Source: Gaertneriomyces semiglobifer
Taxonomy: Eukaryota > Chytridiomycota > Chytridiomycetes > Spizellomycetales > Spizellomycetaceae
Reading direction: 5' to 3'
DNA length: 64,000 nucleotides
Assembly: GCA_025558075.1 (NCBI GenBank)
Contig: JAHLKF010000014.1
Coordinates: forward strand, 372,001-436,000
Shown: piece after piece, positions 55,441 through 64,000 of the stretch
Numbering within the stretch: the stretch's first letter is position 1
Layout of the letters: each line of letters opens with the position of its first letter
The notes under the pieces: generated by a model
The model's database searches: none
What the model was told of the DNA's origin: nothing
The model's input: the letters and a program-made list of their open reading frames with translations, nothing else
Translations under genes and position numbers: made by a program

Positions 55441-56865
55441 CTGCATAGTAAAGATGGAACGCTGAAAGATGACTATGCTGTACGCTGGCATTGGAATGGT
55501 GTTTCACGGTTCCATTGTAAAGGCCATCTCTCACAGCAGTTCATGAAAACGTCCGTCAAGCTCCTTCCACAAGATGGTGCTGACTTGCGCCCTTTAAGTG
55601 ATGAAGCGCTGCTGTTGGCTTACACGTATGGTCGTAATACGATTTTTCAGCGCCTGCTACATATACAGTGTGGTACTGGTGATAGAGTATAGAAAAAACA
55701 GTCAAGAAACACACCACCGAGTTGATCTCACAGCATGACACGCAGGTATACCCCTCAAGGATCGCACTTGGCTTCATGACAGTGCAGGATGGATGACGAT
55801 GATGTGCCAGTGGCGTGGTGATTCGCGGACGATAGCGGGAAACCTAAGAAGCAGATAAGGCTGATGATAGAAAGGTGCCATCAGCGGTGGGCAGTGATGA
55901 CAGTTGGGAGGCCCGACCCTCCCCTTCGGCTTTTTCTCATACTCCGTGATTGCATCTTTGATCTGCAGCCGAGTATATGGTTTTCGGCCGACATAATCTC
56001 CACGGAATATGTAGGTAGGTGTCATGCGACTAGCCGCCTTTTCGTGGTGGACTCCCTTGGAAGAAAGTGGGACAGTCAGATGCGTCTGACAATCAGAAGC
56101 CAAGATCTCAGGCATCCCGGCGTAGGTCAAAGCGGTATCGCAATGGTCCCGTGCTGCGTTGAAAGGTACAAACGACAGGGCTCTATATCTAGATGTGTCA
56201 CCACCATGAACTGTGCCGCGCAGTCCGTTTGGACGGATGGTTGCTCAATCATTTATTTCCTTTCTTTCACACATTATTTGCAAGAACCGTTGCAGAACAA
56301 AGGCCAAGCACACCCGAGCAACAAACAAAAACCAATTGAGCAAACCAAACGAAAGCAGAACACCGAAGATTCACTCATACCCGACAACAACTCAGAATCC
56401 GATCTATCATACTACCGTCCGACGTGTTTGTCCGGGAGCCGTTGCTTTGCAAAGGATTGAATGCTGTGGCAATTCAAAGGTATCCTTCCAGGCATGGTTG
56501 AACTCGGAGGCGTAATGGGATCACAGGACGTACGTGCACAAGCAGATTGTTTCCCGTTGACGACTTTAACGTCGCACGCTCCGCGTCCCGCCCATTTTCT
56601 CACTGGATCTGGAACGCCTTCCACCGATGCCGTGGCTACTTGTGGATGCGGGCACACGGGCTTCAACGTTGCAAACATCTGTGATGTAAATGTAAATGTC
56701 GTTGAATCACGTCACAACGCTCGACACTGCTTCCTATTTTTATGCAGATTCTCACAGCGCTTGGCTAGCATATATGAGATGGTGAATTGACATGAACAAG
56801 TCTGTGACCACTGTGACAAACTAGAACCAAGCGCCATTTCCGGCATCACCAGAATGGATTAATCC
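55441..56865. other. Spacer within the left duplicated unit
   Basis: It contains remnants of the ankyrin tail (to about 55690) and sequence of unknown origin. A minus-strand frame at 55774-56130 (with YIFRGDYVGRKPYTRLQIKD) is uninterrupted for 118 codons but I cannot identify it. No gene is called. Confidence 0.35.
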
Positions 56866-56972
56866 TCTGGCACAGAGGTCTCTTCGTTCAACAAGGTCAA
56901 TACTTGGGAGAGCCTGGCCTTTGTTCCCTCGGTGATTTCCCACTGGTGATGGTGAGAGTGTTACAACCCGAG
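56866..56972 (-). pseudogene. Fragment of an NPC2/ML-domain gene
   Basis: About 105 bases match the middle of exon 1 of the intact NPC2-like gene at 60.3-60.5 kb (for example CTTCGTTCAACAAGGTCA and GGTGATTTCC followed by GGTGATGGTGA), in the same orientation, with small indels. The rest of the gene is gone. Confidence 0.65.
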
Positions 56973-57061
56973 TGTGACCTAGTACGTAAGTGAGTATTAA
57001 ATATACGGGAACTTATTTTGACAACGCGTGTCATCTCCGCGCGAGGCCACACTGGCGGGAC

Positions 57062-57069
57062 TATAAATA
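57062..57069 (+). promoter_or_regulatory. TATA box of the right ankyrin gene
   Basis: TATAAATA lies 138 bases upstream of the ATG at 57200, after a GC-rich stretch; the corresponding region of the left copy is missing. Confidence 0.5.
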
Positions 57070-57199
57070 GCTGCATAATGCAGCTGGCATTACCGACAGA
57101 GCAACACAGGAAGCAAACAACCAGAAGAACCTTGAAACGGAATACCTCCAGATCGGAGGAGGCGTGTGAGTGTTATTTTTGAGTCTGTCAGTGACCAAG

Positions 57200-58495
57200 A
57201 TGGAGAATGGGGACCACGCGACTCGTCTCGGCACTCCTATGCCCTTCCAGCATACGATCGTCCCTCAGGAAACTGCCAAACCACCACCAGCGCTTAAGCA
57301 CGTCAAACACGAAGAGCCGCAAAATCTTCGTCTTCCCTTCGACATCTTCCCTCAGATTTTCCATTGGTGTGATGCTGAGACGGCTGTGCGCCTGCTACAG
57401 ACACAGCGTTCCGTGGATCACAGCATATCGGCAATCGACAGAACACGTCGCTGGCTGCGCTGTTTCTTACTCCGTGACTTCCTCTCGCGTGCGCTCATTC
57501 ATGCGTGCTCAAAAGGCCGTCTCGACACCGTGGGATATCTATTGAACCTTGGCGCGGATGTTCATGCAGAAGATGACTGCGCTCTACGGATAGCTTGTGA
57601 AGACGGACACACTGAGATAGTTGCCCTCCTGTTGGCACATGGCGCCAATGTGCATGCAGATGATGACGATGCTCTACGAACAGCTTGTGAAAGTGGACAC
57701 ACCGAAGTGGTTGCCCATTTATTGGAACACGGCGCCGATGTGCATGCACACCGTGACCATGCGTTATTCTTGACTTGTAATAGGGGACATACCGAAATGG
57801 TTTCCCTCCTGTTGAAACATGGCGCCAACGTGCATGCTAGAGATGATCCATTACTGCTCGAAATTCCTTTTGGAGAGGAATACACTGAACTAGTTGCCCT
57901 TCTGTTGGAACATGGCGCTGATGTGCATGCAGCTGATGACGAGGCTTTAAAGAAGGCTGCTCGTGATGGACACGCTGAAACAGTTGCCGTCCTGTTGGAA
58001 CATGGCGCCGATGTGAATGCAGAAGGTGACGAGGCCTTACTAATGGCTTGTGAGAATGGACACACCGAAGTCGTTTCCGTCCTGTTGAAACATGGCGCCA
58101 ATGTGCATGTAGATGATGACGGTGCATTAGTGGTGGCTTGTGACAACGGACACGCCAAAATGGTTGCCCTTTTGTTGGAACATGGTGCCAACGTGCATGA
58201 CGATGCTTTACGGACAGCTTGTGACAAAGGACACACTGAAGTGGTTGCCCTCTTGTTGAAACATGGCGCTGATGTGAATGCAGAATGCCATGAAAGTGCT
58301 TTATACTTGGCGTCTCGTAAGGGGCATGTTGATATTGTTTCCCTTCTGTTGGAACATGGCGCCAATGTGCATGCAGATCGTGGCGGTGCTTTAAAAATGG
58401 CTTCTCGTAAAGGACACACTGAAGTAGTGGCGCTCCTGTTGGAACGCGGCGCCAACGTGCATGCAAGAGAAGATGCTGCTTTACCGACGCATTGA
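57200..58495 (+). CDS. Ankyrin-repeat protein with an F-box-like N-terminal segment; 3' end broken
   Basis: The first 431 residues form one open frame. After a 45-residue polar head comes LRLPFDIFPQIFHWCDAETA, a short helical module reminiscent of an F-box, then about 12 ankyrin repeats of 30-31 residues with the consensus ALRxACExGHTEVVALLLEH followed by GANVHA. The TPLH tetrad of standard ankyrin repeats is replaced by variants such as ALRIA or ALFLT, and the codons after GHTE are strikingly uniform, showing recent internal duplication. The frame stops at 58495 because part of a repeat (near 58480) is deleted, yet ankyrin sequence continues in another frame to 59129. So this is either a truncated functional gene or a young pseudogene. 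The start at 57200 follows a TATA box. Ligands unknown. Confidence 0.7.
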   Translation: MENGDHATRLGTPMPFQHTIVPQETAKPPPALKHVKHEEPQNLRLPFDIFPQIFHWCDAETAVRLLQTQRSVDHSISAIDRTRRWLRCFLLRDFLSRALIHACSKGRLDTVGYLLNLGADVHAEDDCALRIACEDGHTEIVALLLAHGANVHADDDDALRTACESGHTEVVAHLLEHGADVHAHRDHALFLTCNRGHTEMVSLLLKHGANVHARDDPLLLEIPFGEEYTELVALLLEHGADVHAADDEALKKAARDGHAETVAVLLEHGADVNAEGDEALLMACENGHTEVVSVLLKHGANVHVDDDGALVVACDNGHAKMVALLLEHGANVHDDALRTACDKGHTEVVALLLKHGADVNAECHESALYLASRKGHVDIVSLLLEHGANVHADRGGALKMASRKGHTEVVALLLERGANVHAREDAALPTH

Positions 58496-59129
58496 AGTAG
58501 CTGCCCTCCTGTTGAAACATGGCGTTGATGTGCATGCAGAAAATGACACGGCTCTACGGATAGCTTGTGAATATGGGCACATCGAAACAGTTGCCCTCCT
58601 GTTGGCACATGGCGCCAACGTGCATGCAGATGATGACATTGCTCTGCAGTGGGCTTCTCGTTACGGACATGTTGATGTTGTTTCCATCCTATTGAAATAT
58701 GGCGCCAATGTGCATGTACATGATGGGATTGTTCTACTGACAGCTTGTATACACGGACACCCTGAAACAGTTGCCTTTTTGTTGGAACATGGTGCCAATG
58801 TGCATGACGAGGCCTTCCTAAGGGCTTGTAATAGGGGACACACCAAAGTAGTTTCCCTCCTGTTGGAACATGGCGCCAATGTGCATGCAAGAGGTGACGA
58901 TGCCTTACGGAGAGCTTGTACGGAAGGACACACCGAAATGGTTGCCCTTCTGTTGGAACATGGCGCTGATGTGAATGCAGAAACCGATCAAAGTGCTTTA
59001 TTCTTGGCTTCTATCAAAGGACACACTGAAGTCGTTGCCCTTTTGTTGAAACACGGCGCCAAAATGCATGCTCGAGAGGAAGCGGAGTCACTGGCGGACA
59101 AAAGTCGTTGCCCTCCTGTTGGATCATGA
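58496..59129 (+). pseudogene. Out-of-frame continuation of the ankyrin gene
   Basis: About seven further repeats of the same type (for example GHTKVVSLLLEHGANVHA) continue in a shifted frame directly after the stop at 58495 and end in KSRCPPVGS. A single deletion of about 20 bases would account for the break, so it was probably once one gene of about 640 codons. Confidence 0.75.
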
Positions 59130-60059
59130 CGGCGCTCACGTGTATGCTGAGGATGACTATGCATCTGGTAGAGGCATAACGAAATGGACGTGGTTTTACA
59201 GCACGGAACGGACGTGACTTTCCCTTGCGATTGGCTTTACAAACTTTACAGGGGCGGTCATTCTTGGATGATCGATCTACGGTTACAGTATGGGGCGGAC
59301 GTGCACGCTGGAAGATGACTATACTGTACGATTGGGTCTCAGCACGGTGGTCAACGCTTCTATCGTGAAAGCGACCTCGCACAGCACGACAGCGGAATAT
59401 ACACACCAGCGAGCAGCGCTTCTTTGCGAACGTGCTTCCACCCGTATGGTTCATGAAACGGTCCGTCGAGCTCCCGTTTACAAAATGGTAGAAGACGGTG
59501 CGTACATTGGGTGATGAAGCGTTGCTGTTTTGGCTTGCACAATGAAAGGTCGTGCTAGGATCTTCCAAGCTGCGTACTACGTGTACAGCCATCGTGCTAA
59601 CAATGTACCTATTGGTGCGAATGCATGCCATGGGGGGAGGGATGTCGGTATTGTGCATATCACTTGGCTGTGAGTTGATGGGTGTAGACACATGGTTTTC
59701 CCTTACATCTTTTTTCCTTGTCCGTTGTCCTGCGGGCACATCATAAAAAACACGACGCATCTACGGTTATGAAACTTTTGTGTGGTTGCGTACACCCTCT
59801 GTCGTCGTTCCCACTAGCGCGTTTCAAGCCTTTCGGAAGGCTGGCGGGTCTCAGGGTTTGCAATGACACCGTTACGCGCCGTGTCCAATTGTTCAAACGC
59901 GCACTCCACCATGACAAACGAGACCCATTTTGCAAGCCATCACCAGGATGTATTATATTCTACTCCCATCCATTATCAAAGATACAGCTGTGTAGCGGTG
60001 TGGATAACCAGATCGCACCGTCGCGTGCTCCCTTGTAATAACGAAGCTTTATCTAGAAT
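59130..60059. other. Degenerate tail of the ankyrin unit and intergenic DNA
   Basis: Matches to the ankyrin consensus fade out by about 59250. Similarity to the left unit (for example GATGAAGCG.TGCTGTT words near 59510 and 55600) continues to about 59600. No gene is called. Confidence 0.45.
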
Positions 60060-60635
60060 CTAGGCCTTGACGGCTTTGAGGGGACCAGTGAAGCAGACGA
60101 GACCGGTGCCGTCGGTGTGCTTGGCGTCGACACGGAGGGTGTAGGAGCCGGCAGGGAGGGCGGCGGGGACGAGTCTCTTGAAGGTGATGGAGCTGGGGCC
60201 GAGAGGGATGGGGCACTTGATACCGCTCTACAAAAAAGAAACGGAAGTAAGTTAAACATGTTCCGATAAACAAACACGCAGTTTAGAGCGCGCAATAGGA
60301 GATGTGTGGTTTTTTACCTGAGCGGCAGAAGCACAGATGTCGATCTCCTCGTTCAACAAGGTCAGAATGCCGGACTTGACAGTGAGCTTAGCCTTGGTGC
60401 CCTCTGTGATTTCCTTTCCGACGATACCCGTAGCGGTGATGGTGACCTCTCCGCCCGAGATGACGGGGTTGGGGGTGAGTGTCAAGTCGTTGACGGTGAG
60501 AGTGCCGGTGGTGCCGGGGCAGATGGCGAGGTCGGCGACGGCGTAGCTAACAAAGTCTTGGGCCTCGAGAGGGGCAGCGACGGCGACGGTGGCGAGGGAG
60601 GCCGCGAGGACGGTGAAGAGAGAGTTGACGAGCAT
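60060..60635 (-). CDS. NPC2: NPC2-like ML-domain lipid-transfer protein, secreted
   Basis: Two exons (60635-60318, 60227-60060) with a 90-base intron give 161 residues. A signal peptide (LVNSLFTVLAASLATVAVAA) precedes a single ML (MD-2-related lipid-recognition) domain: CPGTTGTLTVNDLTLTPNPV, then SGGEVTITATGIVGKEI, TLLNEEIDICASAA, the CPIPLG of the third strand group, and LPAGSYTLRVDAKHTDG near the end. Cysteine spacing fits the family. In fungi such proteins bind sterols or phosphatidylglycerol/inositol in the vacuole lumen or outside the cell; ligand is inferred. Codon use is strongly C-ending (GCC, CTC, ACC), unlike most neighbours, suggesting high expression. A TATA box lies 107 bases upstream. 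A relict copy is at 56.9 kb. Confidence 0.92.
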
Positions 60636-60741
60636 TGTTGAATTAAATGGTTGGTGGTGGGTATGAGGTTATAAGGCTTTGTTGGAGTACTTGCGATGGT
60701 GTGGTGATGAAAGAGAGGGGGGGAGCGTCGAGACTGTCTCC

Positions 60742-60749
60742 CTTTTATA
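60742..60749 (-). promoter_or_regulatory. TATA box of the NPC2-like gene
   Basis: TATAAAAG on the minus strand, 107 bases before the ATG, in the same sense as the gene. Confidence 0.6.
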
Positions 60750-62511
60750 TCCGTGATGGCGACAGGGGAATGGGTCGATGTTGAGATGGCATGGCATGGC
60801 ATGACATGCAGACACACCGACATGTCTCAACGAACCGGTCGTCCTCCTCCCCTTCCCACGTATATCCATTTCGTGTACACCATTCCATCCAAAGGACGGA
60901 GGAATGCGGGTGTCACCCTTCCTTGCCTTCCCATTCCCCCACCCCCCCCCCCCCCCCCCCCCATCAACCAGCCAACCCAACTCAACCACTCATCATCAAA
61001 CCCGCTTCCACCGTCGTCGCACTCTTCGCAAAGTAGGCCACTGTTCTACAATTCGTACACCAGAATGCGCACGGACTGTCCCACCGACTCATCATCATCA
61101 TCAGTTCCCAAGTGACGCTTTCCATCTCTGATTCTCAGTGTCATCACCCTTTTGGTGAATCTTTATGCCCTCCGATATCTCCCAATGATCGTTCACCCAG
61201 TGTGTTGTAGAACTAAAAAAAAAAAAAAGGAACCACCTATGTCCAAAAGCCATTCACCCCTCCATATAGTGATTTGAGAGTGGAGTGTTGGCCTCCCTCC
61301 CCCCAATTAGTGCCTCCCTCCTCCTCGTTCGTTTTGAGTAGAGTGCTTGAGATGTTGTTATCCTTCTTGTCCTCCGTTTCGTTGTGTCGTTAAGCCCAAG
61401 AGCGGGGGCACCAACACGCGTTCGCTGATAGTTGGGGCACGAATGAATAGTTGGTGTTTGCAGCCCGCTCTACACTTGTTTTTGCATCACCCACACACAC
61501 ACACACACACACAGCCGTAACTCTTGTAGGACGTTACTTACGGAAACGGAATGAACAGGTGAAATCCCCCGTCCGTGATGGGATTTTCGTGGTTTGCCAG
61601 TCTCCTGACACACACCCGAAAAACAAAAAAAAAAAAAACCAGGAAAAAGCGTATAGCGGGAATTACAAAACTTGGCTTCACGAGATCTGTTAGAGGAAAC
61701 GTGTAGCTGTGGGACCGGGAAAAAAAAACCCTGTGTCGAAACCAGCAGACGTGTATATGTAATTCATGGTCTGGGGGGGTTTACGGTTCTTTCCTTCGTT
61801 TGTTGGGTTTTTTGGGTGGTTCGCTGTGTGTGTGTGTGGTGTTGATCTTTGACGCGGGGTGCCGTTGTGTGCGCGGGTTGCGGACAAAACGCAACAACTA
61901 TTAACAACGGGCAAACCCACAACAACAACGGACGGATGGACGGACGGACAACACATACTTTGCGCGAAATGGGTAAGTGCGTAGCCATCCCACAAACCGT
62001 ACCACCCTGTGTTGGGATATGGGGTCCCTTTCCACGTTCCCAAAAACGAGCAAAACCCATTATCTCTGTAGCACGACGGATATGAATGAATTATGAACTT
62101 GCCAAGGTGTCAGCATTTTTGGTCAGAATTGAGACGCTCGCTCTCTCTCGCTCTCAGTCTCTGATCGATCTACTTCGAATGCGTCCTTGTTGCAAAGGCA
62201 TTTGTGGGTTTACATGTTTACATGTACAGACTCTTTCAACATCTCTTTCGCCAGTCGTTTGCAAGCGAACGTAATTCTTCTGCGATGGCACACACAACAA
62301 AGAAAGGATTTATTGGAGAAACCAAAAAAAAACCAACTATTGATCACATTAAAATGATATCATACAACCCCCCAAAAAAAAGCAAAAAAGAAAGCTCCAA
62401 AAAAGAAACCGCACACTACCCATTCCCCTTCCCACAGAGTAAGTATGAATACGTATGATGTGTGAGTACGTATGATGCGTGAATACGGCCTCGCGCGCGC
62501 GTGTGTGTAAA
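60750..62511. other. Intergenic region with simple repeats
   Basis: Holds a run of 21 C (60942-60962), a CA microsatellite (61492-61513), A runs near 61216 and 61628 and other short homopolymers. Frames are low-complexity. No gene or RNA is called. Confidence 0.5.
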
Positions 62512-64000
62512 CTACTGCCCTACACAAACCCACTTTTCCCCTCTCCGATACCCCACACACCTCACACTCCCCACCCGTCCCTTCCATCCACTCGAATACC
62601 CCAAACTCCCATGCACAACCACTTCTGTCGCGGTTTCGAGGATTTTCTCGTCAATGTCGGGGTTGAGTTTGACGGCGACGCGGCCGACGGATTTTGTGGG
62701 TGCGGAAATTGGGGAGAAGAGGGGTGCGGTTTGGAAGGCGAGTGTGTGGCCGATGATGGTGGTGGATGATTTTTGAAAGTAAGTAGTAGCAGGTGGTGGT
62801 GGTGGTGGTAGAGGAGTGTCTAATGGTAGTGGTGTGGTAGGTGCGCTTATTACTGGCGTGGTTGTCGTGTTTCCGGTTGTTGTGGAAACGGAGACTTCGA
62901 GTTCTACACTGCCGATTGTGATGGTTAGTAGATTTGGATTGGCGGCTTCGAGGACCAAGTCGAGAAAGATCTCTCGAACGGGTGTTTTGGAGATGCCTTG
63001 CTGTTGTAAAGCGTGGTCGTTGTTGTTCTCATAATGCATGGACCTTCTTTGCACGTCGCTTTCACTGACCAGGCTTACACTGACCAGTTTCATTTGGGTC
63101 AGCGCGTTCGTGCACGTTTGCTGGAACACAAAGAGTCCCGCGACGAGTAAAATGAGCGGAAGGAGGATGTACAGCAGATGGCGCAAGAGACTTTTTCCAG
63201 TGTGTTCTCCAGCAGACGTGTTTCTGCGTCGTCGAGAGGAAGCACCTTGGCTCCGTGATGGGTGTTTAGGCAATAGGTACACGTTTTCGTCATCCGGGTA
63301 GGGCTGATGGGAATAATACTGTTGCGAGGGCGGTACAAAGTGCGGAGGGTACGGTAACGGGGGCATGGGTAACGCCATGTGCGGTTGTTGGGGTTGGTGA
63401 GGGGTGGGCGAGTGTAGAGTATGCCGCCATTCTTTACGGTTGTTCCGGCCGCCACGTGGTGCAGATGTCGTGCTGCCGTAGTGGGGCATGGGTATCATGT
63501 AGGGATAACCAGGTGCGGAAGTGGTGGTGAGAATGGAGGAGGAAGAGGGATTGAAAGGGGCGATACCGGGTGGCGGGTCATTTGGGGTGGGAAGGAGGTG
63601 ATTTGAAAACGACCGCTTGGTACGGTGGTGCCCGTGGTGGTGTTGTTGCGTTGAAAGGGCTTCGGGTGAACCGGACCAGACAAAGGTTTCTTCTTCCGGT
63701 GGATAACCCGCCTTTGGCTGTGGCTAACATATGATGGGTATTAGTATCGAGCGCTTAATGCGGGCGCGCGCGCAATAAAAGTAACGCGCGCGCAATAAAA
63801 GTAACGCGCACGCCAAGTAAAATGCAAGCGTACCGTAATGTTGAATAGACCACTTCCTCTTGCGCCTTCGTCGGTCTCTACGACCAGTTCTCGCCCATTG
63901 ACGCTCTCCGTGGTTGTGGCGACACTTGCGGCGCTGCTCTTGAGCGACTCGCCCGACTTTAGTTTGGAGACTGACTTTGCCTTTGAGGAGGAAGCCACAG
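62512..64000 (-). CDS. Vac7-like vacuolar membrane protein, N-terminus beyond the window
   Basis: Two exons are visible (from the right edge to 63834, and 63723-62512) with a 110-base intron; they give about 460 residues and the start lies outside. The head is disordered, rich in Ser, Pro, His and Gln (LPMPPLPYPPHFVPPSQQYY). One membrane segment follows (LLYILLPLILLVAGLFVFQQ), then a lumenal LEA2/Vac7-type beta domain: LTQMKLVSVSLVSESDV, REIFLDLVLEAANPNLLTIT and GSVELEVSVST, which is the pattern of the yeast Vac7 C-terminus. Vac7 activates the Fab1 kinase that makes PI(3,5)P2 on vacuoles. A long Thr/Pro insert interrupts the domain. The broader LEA2 family is a fallback assignment. Confidence 0.6.
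63763..63804. repeat. Tandem GCGCGC-rich repeat inside the Vac7-like intron
   Basis: Two adjoining copies of GCGCGCGCAATAAAAGTAAC plus a partial third lie in the intron between the two visible exons. They lengthen the intron to 110 bases against the usual 60-75. Confidence 0.85.

Noticed and set aside
56213..56790. Plus-strand frames of about 100 codons between the two ankyrin copies
   Set aside because: No domain, no splice signals, and low-complexity Lys/Gln/Asn/Ser text.
57562..58890. A 442-codon minus-strand open frame antisense to the ankyrin gene
   Set aside because: It is a by-product of the 90-base periodic ankyrin codons. The encoded text is a His/Ala/Thr repeat with no fold, and the sense strand explains the conservation between copies.

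Overview
This window is nuclear DNA from an early-diverging, zoosporic-type fungus; Chytridiomycota is the best guess. The protein-coding genes are split by short GT-AG introns, mostly 41 to 110 bases, and they encode fungal housekeeping proteins such as chorismate mutase, Vps23, LIS1/Pac1, the NatB catalytic subunit, an AIM25-type scramblase and a Vac7-like protein. Alongside these sit proteins usually missing from yeasts and moulds: a villidin-type WD40/PH/gelsolin/headpiece protein, a COP1-type ubiquitin ligase, a rhodopsin-class GPCR and an M13 neprilysin-like peptidase. Exon structures were worked out by eye from reading frames, splice signals and family motifs. No search was run, so the taxonomic call is an inference.

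Layout. 0-38 kb is a gene-dense core: a partial LRR protein, M13 peptidase, an unknown protein, a secreted PhoX-like protein, a mitochondrial carrier, a small membrane protein, an RNF10-type RING protein, a GPCR, an NTF2-like protein, villidin, COP1, chorismate mutase, Vps23, LIS1, NAA20, a DUF1295 membrane enzyme, a coiled-coil protein and an F-box/LRR protein. 38.3-50.2 kb is a gene-poor repeat island. It holds a decayed reverse transcriptase of DIRS/Ty3-like type, a perfect hairpin, a T-rich tract, two roughly 200-bp elements with inverted ends, a cluster of tRNA-derived SINE-like copies, a three-part 15-bp minisatellite, and a 47-base inverted repeat spanning 44.9-49.2 kb. An intact tRNA-Arg(ACG) marks its right edge.

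50.6-64 kb returns to genes: an MDR oxidoreductase, the scramblase, and then what reads as a tandem duplication of a unit of about 3.4 kb. That unit is an ankyrin-repeat gene followed by a convergent NPC2/ML gene. The left copy is decayed (start codon lost, frameshifts, NPC2 reduced to a fragment). The right copy keeps an intact NPC2 gene and a promoter but has an ankyrin frame broken near its 3' end. A Vac7-like gene runs off the right edge.

Functional themes are cytoskeleton and dynein (villidin, LIS1), ubiquitin and endosomal sorting (COP1, RNF10, F-box/LRR, Vps23), vacuole and lipid handling (Vac7-like, NPC2, scramblase), and aromatic amino acid synthesis (chorismate mutase). Neighbouring genes do not look functionally clustered.
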